Below, in pieces: positions 45,888 through 54,483 of a stretch of 64,000 nucleotides of DNA. The notes below the pieces were generated by a model. It did no database searches and had not been told where the DNA came from. It was given only the letters and a program-made list of their open reading frames with translations. A program made the translations under genes and the position numbers. Origin of the DNA: Symbiopectobacterium purcellii_A (GTDB lineage Bacteria > Pseudomonadota > Gammaproteobacteria > Enterobacterales > Enterobacteriaceae); contig NZ_CP189881.1 in NCBI RefSeq assembly GCF_052050035.1, forward strand, positions 10,584-74,583. Direction: 5' to 3'. The first letter of the stretch is position 1; each line of letters opens with the position of its first letter.

Positions 45888-46097
45888 TCATTTCTGTTGT
45901 CCAGCCATCGGCGGACAACAGAACACACCGTATCCGATCGCGCACATGATGGTCACGACTTGCCTGGTGAAGATTTCTTAACCTTTGTTTCTGCTCTTCA
46001 GTATGATGAATGTTCATACCGATTAAATGGGCATTGCTCATAGAAAATCAAGCATCTTCAATAATTACGAGTATACTCAGCACACAGAGAGCCTCTA

Positions 46098-47852
46098 TTA
46101 CTTCAAATTATACAGGGAAGCATAGACACCGTTTTCATTTTTCATCAACTGCTCATGATTGCCTTGTTCTACAATTTCCCCCTGATTGAGCACTAATATT
46201 TTGTCTGCATTACGAATAGTTGACAGACGATGCGCAATAATAAATACGGTTCTGTCTTTCATCAAATTAGAAATTGCCTCTTGCACGATTGCTTCTGACT
46301 TATTATCCAGTGCAGATGTTGCTTCATCCAAGATAACAATCGGTGCATTTTTCAGGAACGCACGGGCTATTCCTACTCGTTGACGCTGTCCACCTGAAAG
46401 CAAAACTCCGCGCTCACCAATTTCTGTATCTAATCCCACATCAAGAGTAGATATAAATTCATCCAGGCAAGCACTCTTTACCGCTTGCTGTAGCTCTTCT
46501 TCTGTTGCATATTCGTTGCCTAACAAAATATTCTCACGAATTGTTCCAATAAATAAAAAATTATCTTGGAAAACAAAACCAATCTTACTTCTTAATGATT
46601 CAATATCGATATCTCTGATATCAATACCATCAATCAGAATCGCACCGGATGAAACATCATAGAAACGAGGCAACAGATTCGCAAATGTTGACTTTCCGCC
46701 TCCAGAGTTACCGACCAAAGCAATCGTTTTTCCTACACTCATCGTCAGGTTTACGTGCTTTAACACGGTTTTTCCGGGGCTATACTCAAAGCAGACATCA
46801 CGATATTCAATACCTATGTTGACATTGCTCAATTTAACAGCGTTAGGCTTACTGGTGATCTCCTGAGGGGTATCTAATAAGTTCCAGACTCTCTCCATTG
46901 CCATAAACGCCATCTGTACTGCATTAAAATTATTTCCGATACCTTTGAGCGGTGTGTATAACATAAGCAATGCTGCCAGAAATGAGACAAAGTTGCCTGT
47001 GGTTATTTCTCCGATAACAATGAGGTAACTACCAAGCCAAATAACAACGGCTATACCGATAGAGACAATAAAATGCATTATAGGAGAAACAATGCCTGTC
47101 TTTTGGGTCATTTTCATGCCTAACCTAAAGACAGCATGTAATGCTTTTTCAAATCGTTTTTTCTGATATTCACCTAAATTGTAGGAAGTAACGATACGAT
47201 TTCCATTGAATGCTTCATTATAATACGTTGAAATTAAAGCGCCAGAAAAGACTGCTTTATCAACCAGAGATTTTATTTTATGCCGAATTCTAGTGAGAGG
47301 ATATAATGCACCGACTAAAACAATCACTGCAATAATAGCTAATTTCCATGAATTATAAATGAGAATGCAAACAAGAGAAGCAGAAGAGATTACTCGTGTC
47401 ACTAATACTTTGACGTTTGATATAAGCCCATTACAAGCAGAATCGACATCATGGTTAAAACGAAGCTGGACTTGACCTGACGTTTCCCTGTCAAAGAATA
47501 ATGCGCTGTTTTTTATTAAACGTTCATAAAGCACAAGTTTCATATCATTTGATATTCTCTGCCCAACCCAGGTGTTCATATATGCAGATTCATAATTTAG
47601 AACCCCCTGCAATAGGCCAAAAATAATAATTATGACAGGAAGGTATAACACGTAACCCGTTGCTTTTGAAACCATCATCACATCCATATAAGGCTTCAAT
47701 GACCAGGCAATCGCTGCATCCATTAAACCGACGGGAACAGTAACCAGCATAGCAACCAAGGCACGGATTTTGTATGGCCGGACGTAAATCCACATTCTTT
47801 TATAATTTGTTACTAATATTGAATTCCTAAAAAACCCTGAATGTTTATTCAT
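46098..47852 (-). CDS. MsbA-like ABC exporter (lipid A / polysaccharide type)
   Basis: 584 aa half-transporter. Six-helix transmembrane domain (about 1-320), then a nucleotide-binding domain with Walker A GNSGGGKS, signature LSGGQRQRVGIARA, Walker B VILDEATSALD and H-loop IIAHRLSTI. Length and layout match MsbA (582 aa), the lipid A flippase, and related glycolipid exporters. A chromosomal msbA should also exist, so this plasmid copy may serve the adjacent glycan genes. It is convergent with them and separated by IS elements. From 47853 to 48087 I see no further gene. Confidence 0.85.
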   Translation of the reverse strand: MNKHSGFFRNSILVTNYKRMWIYVRPYKIRALVAMLVTVPVGLMDAAIAWSLKPYMDVMMVSKATGYVLYLPVIIIIFGLLQGVLNYESAYMNTWVGQRISNDMKLVLYERLIKNSALFFDRETSGQVQLRFNHDVDSACNGLISNVKVLVTRVISSASLVCILIYNSWKLAIIAVIVLVGALYPLTRIRHKIKSLVDKAVFSGALISTYYNEAFNGNRIVTSYNLGEYQKKRFEKALHAVFRLGMKMTQKTGIVSPIMHFIVSIGIAVVIWLGSYLIVIGEITTGNFVSFLAALLMLYTPLKGIGNNFNAVQMAFMAMERVWNLLDTPQEITSKPNAVKLSNVNIGIEYRDVCFEYSPGKTVLKHVNLTMSVGKTIALVGNSGGGKSTFANLLPRFYDVSSGAILIDGIDIRDIDIESLRSKIGFVFQDNFLFIGTIRENILLGNEYATEEELQQAVKSACLDEFISTLDVGLDTEIGERGVLLSGGQRQRVGIARAFLKNAPIVILDEATSALDNKSEAIVQEAISNLMKDRTVFIIAHRLSTIRNADKILVLNQGEIVEQGNHEQLMKNENGVYASLYNLK

Positions 47853-48087
47853 ATTATAAATAAATCCAATGCACTGAGGGCATCGTTATGAAAAAACACC
47901 ACAATAGAATATTTGCTGGCCGATTTTTATAAGATCTCTCTGGATGTGCTTTCATTCTTACGCCCCGTATGCATTTTCATTTTATAAAGCTGTCAATAAA
48001 ATAAAACTCTTTCATACTTCAAATACAGCTTGACTGATATCCAACTTACCATCATGGGTATGTCAGATCAAGAACGCCTTGTTAACA

Positions 48088-48368
48088 GGCTTTGTTGAAT
48101 AAATCAGAGTTAGCTACTGGATGGCCCCACCGGGGGTGCCGTTATGCGATGCGGATGCTGTCCGGCATGCCCAACAGCGTCATGCGGTTCAGCGCCTTAA
48201 CCATCGCCATGGCTTCTCCGACCTGTGCGTCATAGTCCCGCAGCTTCAGGTGCCCGCCCAACAGGGTTTTGATGCGTAACATCGCCGTTTCTGCCACTGA
48301 ACGCTGGTGATAACCCACTTTCTTTTTCCAGGCGTCATTACCCCCGCTCAGATGCTGATTCGCCTGAA
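48088..48368 (-). mobile_element. IS5-family (IS903-like) 3' fragment
   Basis: GGCTTTGTTGAATAAATCAG end and the transposase C-terminus on the minus strand (related to 20324-20572 and 28958-29173). Truncated at the MITE-B copy. Confidence 0.75.
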
Positions 48369-48377
48369 TGTAATATA

Positions 48378-48566
48378 GGCTTTGTTGAATAATTTAACCG
48401 TTTGATTTACATCTTCTTTAGTTAGAATGCATTTACAGAGAATGTATTTTGTTAGAACGACAAATCAAATAGTTAGCACAATAAAAAGCATTCCGAGAGG
48501 AAAAATTAGTCGTTGAAATTTTATAATGCTTATATAAATCAGTATCTTAAATTATTCAACAAAGCC
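48378..48566 (+). mobile_element. MITE-B copy 4
   Basis: 189 bp, nearly identical to copy 3, flanked by the 9-bp duplication TGTAATATA (48369-48377 and 48567-48575). Confidence 0.92.
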
Positions 48567-49099
48567 TGTAATATAAGTTTTTTTACATTTCATTCAGGCG
48601 CGAGCAGTGCGCAGCGTGACTTCAGATGCGTCGCTGGCGACGCATGCCGGCGGAAAGAATGTCACATAGGATGTTGTAGCCACTCCCGCCGGAACGCCCG
48701 GCGTAGCCGGTTACGGCTTGATAGAAATCACCTATCGATACCTTCGCCCTGCAAAGCTAAATTTGTTTACCATTACGATAAGGGTTATGTGCGCGGTCGG
48801 AGTGGTCACGGCAAGGCCTTTGGCCGCCGTCGGGGCGTATCTCCGCGTTATGCGCCGTAGGCGCTTACGAGCGTGTACTCGATTCTTCCCGCCATAGATT
48901 TCATAAGCAACACTGAAGGTAGTTACATCATCCATTATAAATGCGGCACTTTTCCCCCGCCTTTGGCCGGGGGCGGCGCTGCTTTTGCAGTGGTGGGGTC
49001 TGGCTGTGAGGTTCCAGAAGCGGTGTTTCATCGGTTGCACTTTTATGAATGTTGTAACTAATACTTAGTGCCCGACGTTTAACGGCGGGAGGTGCTTCG
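48567..49099. other. GC-rich stretch without a confident gene
   Basis: Composition shifts abruptly to GC-rich with self-complementary pieces such as AAGGCCTTTGGCCGCC, GGCGCGAGCAGTGCGCAGC and CCCGCCTTTGGCCGGGGGC. Open frames exist on both strands, but none has a clear ribosome binding site or a family signature that I can name. It may be a phage-derived or replicon-derived remnant. GCGAGCAGTGCGCAGC also occurs at 34531-34546. Confidence 0.4.
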
Positions 49100-50260
49100 C
49101 CCCATTCCCAGTCTAAATGCAACAAAGTGACCCACTGGCCAGACCCGGATAAAATCACCGTTCTGGCCCTACTGGAGATCCCGTTGCATGCAGGGAAAAC
49201 ATCTGACTCACAAAGAGCGGTTCTACATCGAAAAACGGCGTGGTGATGGGGTTAACCAGGCCACCATCGCCCGGGAACTGGAGCTTCCTCGTTCTACCAT
49301 CAGCAGGGAGCTCAGACGCAATACCGACGCCGCTTTCAACGGGGTCTATTCCTGCAGAAGGGCCGAAACGTTGGCCAGAGGGCGGCGGCAGAAAACAGGG
49401 CCGGACAGCGTGATTAACCAGCTTGAACCGCACATTCAGGACTTTATCAGAACGGCGCTGTCTACCCACACCTCACCTGAGGTCATCAGTGGGCGCCTGG
49501 TCCTGGAATTTGGCCTGTCCGTCAGCAAGAACTCGCTCTATCGCTATATCCAGCAGGAGCGCCGGGCCGGCGGTGAGCTGTATCAGCAGCTCCCTCATCG
49601 GGGTAAACGGTATAACTATCAGACCGATGAGAACAAACGCGGTCCTATTCCCAACCGTGTTGGCATTGAGCAGCGGCCGGCCGTTGCTGACCTCAAGCAG
49701 GAACCCGGGCATTTCGAGATTGACACCATCTTTGGCAAAGATCAGAAATCATTCCTGCTGACGGTGGTCGATAAAGCCGTCAAGCTGGTCATCATTCGCA
49801 AACTGCCCAACAAGCGAGCAGAGACAGTGGTAGCGGCCTTCAGGGACATCGTTGCCAATACCTTCTGCGAGTTTAAAACCCTGACTGCTGACAACGGTTC
49901 TGAATTTTCCCAGCACGGGGAAATTACAAAAGTCACGGGGGCACCGGTCTACTTTGCCCGGCCATATCATTCCTGGGAACGCGGGTTGAATGAGCATACC
50001 AACGGGCTGATATAGCCAAGCGACATTATTTTGATAACAGCCAGCTATGCTTCTTTGCCGCATATCAGGGCATAGGATGTAATCATTTTTAAGTCGGTTG
50101 GCTATATGTCACCCATCGCAAGGTTGCAGCACTCGAACACCTGCTCAATACGCGAGGCCGAAAATCGCTGGGTTATCGTTCTCCAAATGAGGTATTTTTA
50201 ACGCACTTACAGGCGGCATAATGCCCTACCGTTTTGTTGCGTTTCGACTGGGAATGGGGC
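49100..50260 (+). mobile_element. IS30-family element split by MITE-A
   Basis: The transposase from 49188 is the same lineage as the intact 21229-22332 copy. It is interrupted by MITE-A (50011-50106) after HTNGLI and resumes VTHRKVAALEHLLNTRGRKSLGYRSPNEVF to 50220. Both CCCCATTCCCAGTC-type termini are present. Confidence 0.9.
50011..50106 (+). mobile_element. MITE-A copy inactivating the IS30 transposase
   Basis: 96 bp. Comparison with the uninterrupted copy at 21229-22332 shows that about 40 bases of the IS30 gene (encoding RRFYPKGTDFNY) are missing at the insertion point, so the event was not a simple insertion. Confidence 0.9.
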
Positions 50261-50635
50261 CTTCTGCTTTTACGAAGCTTCAGCTGATGTTTGGGTTTAT
50301 CGGGTGGTGTTTGCCCGAACAACGTGAGGGAGCAACTTTCGAGTGCCTGGCTTTAGCCGGCACGAAATATACTCCCTTTTTAAAGGGCTTACTTTGTTAA
50401 GGAATAACGTTCGAAATTAACTGATATCTCAGGGGGGGGTTCGAAGTTAATAGGAGAGTACGAAGTTAATGAGGTAAAAGCAGGCCATCAGTTTGCCATC
50501 ATCTCGTCACTGCTGCTCTGAACTGGAAAATTGCCTCAGAATAACGGTGTCCGGGATGATAAAAATTGCCTTTTCTGATGCAGCAGCAACACGAAAACCG
50601 CGCCAGGGCACGGTTAAAAAGAAAGAGGACGGGGA
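50261..50635 (-). other. Probable oriR region downstream of repA
   Basis: In IncFII replicons the origin lies just beyond repA on its coding strand, which is this interval. It contains three repeats of the type CGAAATTAAC / CGAAGTTAAT / CGAAGTTAAT (50411-50470). No DnaA box is certain by eye. No gene is seen. Confidence 0.5.
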
Positions 50636-51727
50636 TTAGAGTATACCGGCGCGCTCGAGCAGCAGTTTATAGTAGGCTTCCGGATCGGTGTTCAACAGGG
50701 CCGGGTGCTCCCGAATGACCTCCATCTCCAGCGCGTTAACTTGATGCGTCATAACCTTGCCACTGGTAGACCAGGCGACAAAGGCCTGATAGAGCGGATT
50801 CTGGCGTTTCTGTTTCGCTCTGGCCATCATGCTGACATTCGCCTGCAGGCCGTCCAGTACTAGGTCCAGACGCTTCGCCTCACGATTATCCAGACCGTCC
50901 AGGCCATCTTGCAGTTGCCTGACCTTTGCCTGTTTTTCCTGAGTAAGGTCAGGACTCGCCACCCAGCGCTTGATTTGCTTCAGCCGGTTGCGCAGGCTGT
51001 GTTTGTCCTTCAGGTCAATACCAATACGCTCGATCCGCAACAGATGACGCTCGTATTTCTTGCGCAGACTCTCCGTCAGTCCCTTGCGGATAGCCCACTG
51101 GCGGAACTGGCCCAGCCAGTGCCGGATTTCCTCCACCGCAATTCCCCGGGAGGTGAAGAACTTTTCGGTCAGCCACAGGCGCAACGGCTTGTTCTGGCCC
51201 GAATCCGTATCCTGCCCGCGTAAGGCAATCACGTAACCCAGTTGCTCCTGCACCGAAAGGGCATGTAACGGGCTGTCATAGGCTTTACGTCCGTTACCGT
51301 AGACGTGCAGGCATCCCATTGCGGCGGCAATTTGTTCAAACGGCACCATGACTTCGAAAGTATAGTCACTGTCCGGGTTATAATCGCAGTTGGCCGCCAG
51401 TGCCATAGATAGTGCATTCAGGGCCTCACGGCTCTCCGAACGGGCTGAAAGACGCATCGGTTTTGGCAAAAAGTGCGGATCGTTGCGTTTGGTATAGGGC
51501 ACATATCCCTGCTGGCGCAGCGCGATCAGATCGGGATTACGATGCCAGTCATGGCTGCTCAGACGCGCCACGACCTTTGCCGCCATACCGCGCGGAACAG
51601 CACAGCTAAGCGTCGGCTGGTAGCGGCGATGAATTTTGGATTTCCCTTTGCGCAGCGTATTGGACAACCCGCGCCGGGAAATAACAGAGATATCAGGCTG
51701 GACCTGAGAAAGAATGGTGTCAACCAA
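50636..51727 (-). CDS. repA: RepA replication initiator (IncFII-type control)
   Basis: 363 aa from a TTG at 51727, which overlaps the end of tap, as in R1 where repA translation is coupled to tap. The protein is a diverged initiator (HRRYQPTLSCAVPRGMAAKVVARLSS, LTEKFFTSRGIAVEEIRHWLGQFRQWAIRKG) and differs clearly from R1 RepA. Assignment rests on the very conserved upstream tap/copA/copB module. It starts replication at the downstream origin and sets copy number through CopA and CopB. Confidence 0.9.
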   Translation of the reverse strand: MVDTILSQVQPDISVISRRGLSNTLRKGKSKIHRRYQPTLSCAVPRGMAAKVVARLSSHDWHRNPDLIALRQQGYVPYTKRNDPHFLPKPMRLSARSESREALNALSMALAANCDYNPDSDYTFEVMVPFEQIAAAMGCLHVYGNGRKAYDSPLHALSVQEQLGYVIALRGQDTDSGQNKPLRLWLTEKFFTSRGIAVEEIRHWLGQFRQWAIRKGLTESLRKKYERHLLRIERIGIDLKDKHSLRNRLKQIKRWVASPDLTQEKQAKVRQLQDGLDGLDNREAKRLDLVLDGLQANVSMMARAKQKRQNPLYQAFVAWSTSGKVMTHQVNALEMEVIREHPALLNTDPEAYYKLLLERAGIL

Positions 51728-51794
51728 ACCTGCCCGCGCTTATGTTGCACGGAAGGAGTAATGTACACAGAAGGTATTGAACTTTTCTGAGCAT
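51720..51794 (-). CDS. tap: Tap, repA leader peptide
   Basis: 24 aa, MLRKVQYLLCTLLLPCNISAGRFG, similar in length and sequence to R1 Tap ([24 protein letters not shown]). Its translation opens the repA start region, and CopA blocks it. The stop lies inside the repA start region. Confidence 0.88.
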   Translation of the reverse strand: MLRKVQYLLCTLLLPCNISAGRFG

Positions 51795-51811
51795 AAAACT
51801 ATACTCCCTGC

Positions 51812-51893
51812 ATAGAGCAACCGCTTCTATACAGTTTAGGTAAGCCCCGTTAATCTTCTCTTCCGCCAAGTTGATAAAGATTATCGGGGTTTT
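51812..51893 (+). ncRNA. copA: CopA antisense RNA controlling repA
   Basis: Plus-strand hairpin GCCCCGTTAATCTT (from 51844) pairs with AAGATTATCGGGG (to 51889) around the loop TCCGCCAAGTTG, followed by TTTTGTCTTTT as terminator. The sequence corresponds closely to R1 CopA stem-loop II. The 5' end is approximate. It binds the repA leader (CopT) and prevents Tap/RepA translation. Confidence 0.88.
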
Positions 51894-52024
51894 GTCTTTT
51901 CTGGCTCCGGGCACATTCCATCAGAACCAGTTTCCTGCCACCTTGCGGCGTGGCCAGCCAAAATTCTGTTAAAACGATCAGTAATCTAGCATTCAAATCG
52001 ATAACTGGCAATAAAGTAAAGACT

Positions 52025-52285
52025 TTACCCCAGCAAGCCTCTCTGTTGAAATTCCAGTTCAATCAGTTTTTCAACAAATTCAGCCTGAGTAACCCCTTCC
52101 TCTTCACACACCTTTATCATTATATCTTTCAAAGGATTGCGAACAAAAACCTTTACTTCTTTATGGGTTACTCTTTTCCGAGCAATCGCTGCCAGCTGTT
52201 TTTCTGAAGCCGACATCGGATTGCCTTTACGATAAGAACGCTTTACTTTCGATGAGGAAGTCACTGCATTTTCAGCTTGCGACAT
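52025..52285 (-). CDS. copB: CopB (RepA2), transcriptional repressor of repA
   Basis: 86 aa from the ATG at 52285 (MSQAENAVTSSSKVKRSYRKGNPMSASEKQ), matching R1 CopB (MSQTENAVTSSSGAKRAYRKGNP). The central segment is ribbon-helix-helix-like (KEVKVFVRNPLKDIMIKVCEEEGVTQAEFVEKLI). It represses the repA promoter. The interval 52307-52575 contains no clear gene. Confidence 0.93.
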   Translation of the reverse strand: MSQAENAVTSSSKVKRSYRKGNPMSASEKQLAAIARKRVTHKEVKVFVRNPLKDIMIKVCEEEGVTQAEFVEKLIELEFQQRGLLG

Positions 52286-52575
52286 CTCTGCATCCTCAAG
52301 GGTCAAACAAGGATCGTTCCGCAGAGGATACTACAGATTCCTGAAATCAGCGACTTAACTTTACATCAAACTGTGAGCCACGTTGGCGCGCGGCCCATAG
52401 GGGGGAGAAAAAAGCAATAACCTCAGAAATACTGTTCGGATGTGTTAACCAGAAACGCCGGAGATGGGGAAAACTTGCTTTTACCCTTCTCCTGGGTTGG
52501 ACAACTGAGCACAACGAAGGCGTCAGTATCTTTTAGCTGTATTAGATAGCGCGTCGCCAGGTGGTGGACACCGTA

Positions 52576-52836
52576 TTACTTTTTGGTATCACCGACAGCA
52601 TGATTGATGGCCTGCTGCAGGGCCTCCGCGCTGGTGTATCCAGGGATAACCGTCACGTTATCAGCATTGGCGCCGGTTGACGGTAAAACCACCAGAGCAG
52701 GCGTACCACTGAAGCCCAACTGTTGGAGGGCATTAATGCCCTCCAGCGTTCCCTGAACATCAGGTGCTGTCTTCGCATCAAATTTCACGGCTTTTGCCGC
52801 CGCGCTGATATCAGCATCGGTCAGCTTGCCCTCGTT
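52576..52836 (-). pseudogene. DsbC/TrbB-like thiol-disulfide isomerase, C-terminal fragment
   Basis: About 85 codons (NEGKLTDADISAAAKAVKFDAKTAPDVQGTLEGINALQQLGFSGTPALVVLPSTGANADNVTVIPGYTSAEAL) with the cis-Pro segment GTPAL of thioredoxin-fold isomerases. The CXXC half is absent. Plasmid DsbC-like proteins help fold F-pilus proteins. Next to it, 52837-52978 (plus strand) holds an open fragment with a hydrophobic segment (ASVSFAWILSLLYGLV) that I cannot name. Confidence 0.65.
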
Positions 52837-52978
52837 GTTTTACTGTTCTGGTGTTGTAAGCGGCAAGCCGCCAACGTTTGGGAAAACCTTTGGCGAGTAA
52901 CAGAGCAATCGGAGTTCCATGCTTTGTTACTCGCCAGTGTCTCATTCGCCTGGATATTGTCCTTGCTCTACGGGCTGG

Positions 52979-53665
52979 TTAAACAACCGGGTTACCTGCT
53001 AGTGCAGCGGCGGCCTGCTTTTCCTCATACGCCTGCCTGCACTGGTTGCGCCCCCGCTCCTGCGCAATACGCTTCACCGCATACTCTGCTTCACTCGCGC
53101 TCACCTGTGCCACAGGCTCACCCGCAAGGCTCAGCCGCCACGCTTCCGCCACCATGCTCTGCAAATAAATTTCCGAGCGAGTGATGGCCGACAGGCAGCG
53201 CTTAAGCTTTTTCATGGAGATGTCCAGGCCACGTGCGCGGATATCGGCTGCCATCATTTCCCGCGCATGAATGGGCAACAGCTGCGGCGCCCCATTAACC
53301 ACCAGAGCCGGCCAACAGTGTTGTATGACCGCCACCGCGTCCGCCAGCGGCATGATGTTGATGAACGTCGGCTGCACAGCCTTCTGCTTTTCTGCCTGTT
53401 TGGCTGCTTTCTCCTGCTCGGCCCGTAATCGCACCTTCTCTACCCGGCGCGCTGCTTTTGCAACTGCCCGGTCGGCTTTCTCTTGTTCTTCCATTGCCTG
53501 TTTTTTTACTTTCCAGGCCGGCGGCGGGCTGTCACTGGCATTCACCACCACTGTTTTTTTTCGCGTCACCACCGGGGGGTATCCACCCGGGGCGAGTTGT
53601 GCTCAGTTGAGGCTGCAGGTTTTTCCGAGGGCACCTTACGGCGCAGTGTCAGTGTGGGACGGCCC
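52979..53665 (-). pseudogene. finO: FinO (ProQ/FinO RNA chaperone), N-terminal frameshift
   Basis: From a GTG at 53572 the frame encodes 197 aa containing the FinO/ProQ core (PPAWKVKKQAM, LADAVAVIQHCWPALVVNG, RARGLDISMKKLKRCLSAITRSEIYL). Upstream, in another frame, lies RPTLTLRRKVPSEKPAASTEHNSPRVDTP, which fits the FinO N terminus. One extra C in the CCCCCC run at about 53574-53579 would join both. The only ATG for the N-terminal part (53674) is followed by TAA. FinO normally stabilises FinP to repress traJ. Either it is a truncated functional core or a pseudogene. Confidence 0.8.
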
Positions 53666-53744
53666 TGTTATTTCATGTTGTTTCTCTCCGCATCGCTCAA
53701 TGCTGCTAATGCCGTTACTTTACCTTATCTTTCTGGTAGTTGCG

Positions 53745-54482
53745 TTACATCGCAATCAGCCCCAACACCGCCAGATGCACGGTGTAGAACAGCGGGAAAA
53801 AATCCCGGGGCCAGAAGCGGGAGACCAGACGACAGGTGCAGCTCAGCACTGTCAAGGTGACGCCCGGTATCACCAGACCCGCTATCACCATCGCCGCACC
53901 GTCGCCGGCGTTCAGCGCCAGTATCACCAGCGCCAGGCAGCACGCCAGTCCGGTGCGGGTGGTGCGCCTGGCCGTCATGCACACTCCGTAGGCCAGTAAC
54001 AGCATCATGATGCCGGCAAGGCCATAGCTGAAGTACGAAAATGGAAGCCACGCCAGAACCAGTCCCAGCGACAGTGGCCACACGCGGGGACCGTGCTGCT
54101 GCATCAGCGCCAGCACCTGCCCGCTGACCGCAAAGGCAAACAGGATATTGCCCTCATACGGCTGCAGCCCGGCGAGTATACAGCCGCCCTGTGCCACCAC
54201 GGCCCACACCCACAACCGGTTCAGCGAAGACTGACGGATGCGCGGATGGCGGGCCAGATTGATCGCCCAGACCAGGCCGAACAGCGGGAAAGCACCCCGC
54301 CCAAGCAGCCGTAGCGCGTCGTTGTCGAGCCCGAACAGCAGACTGGTGTGGTCGGCCACCATCAGTAGCAGCGCCACGGTTTTAATCAGGTCGATTTGCC
54401 CCGGCGTCCAGACCATCAGCCGTTGCAGCCAGTTATCCATGACCACCACCAGGGGAAAGAAAACGTTATCCTCTGCCCGCAT
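53745..54482 (-). CDS. traX: TraX, pilin N-acetyltransferase
   Basis: 245 aa polytopic membrane protein; blocks TPGQIDLIKTVALLLMVADHTSLLF, LLGRGAFPLFGLVWAINLARH and SRFWPRDFFPLFYTVHLAVLG match F TraX. It acetylates the N-terminal alanine of processed TraA pilin. It starts immediately after the traI stop, at the end of the operon as in F. The ATG at 54440 is an alternative start. Confidence 0.95.
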   Translation of the reverse strand: MRAEDNVFFPLVVVMDNWLQRLMVWTPGQIDLIKTVALLLMVADHTSLLFGLDNDALRLLGRGAFPLFGLVWAINLARHPRIRQSSLNRLWVWAVVAQGGCILAGLQPYEGNILFAFAVSGQVLALMQQHGPRVWPLSLGLVLAWLPFSYFSYGLAGIMMLLLAYGVCMTARRTTRTGLACCLALVILALNAGDGAAMVIAGLVIPGVTLTVLSCTCRLVSRFWPRDFFPLFYTVHLAVLGLIAM

Positions 54483-54483
54483 A

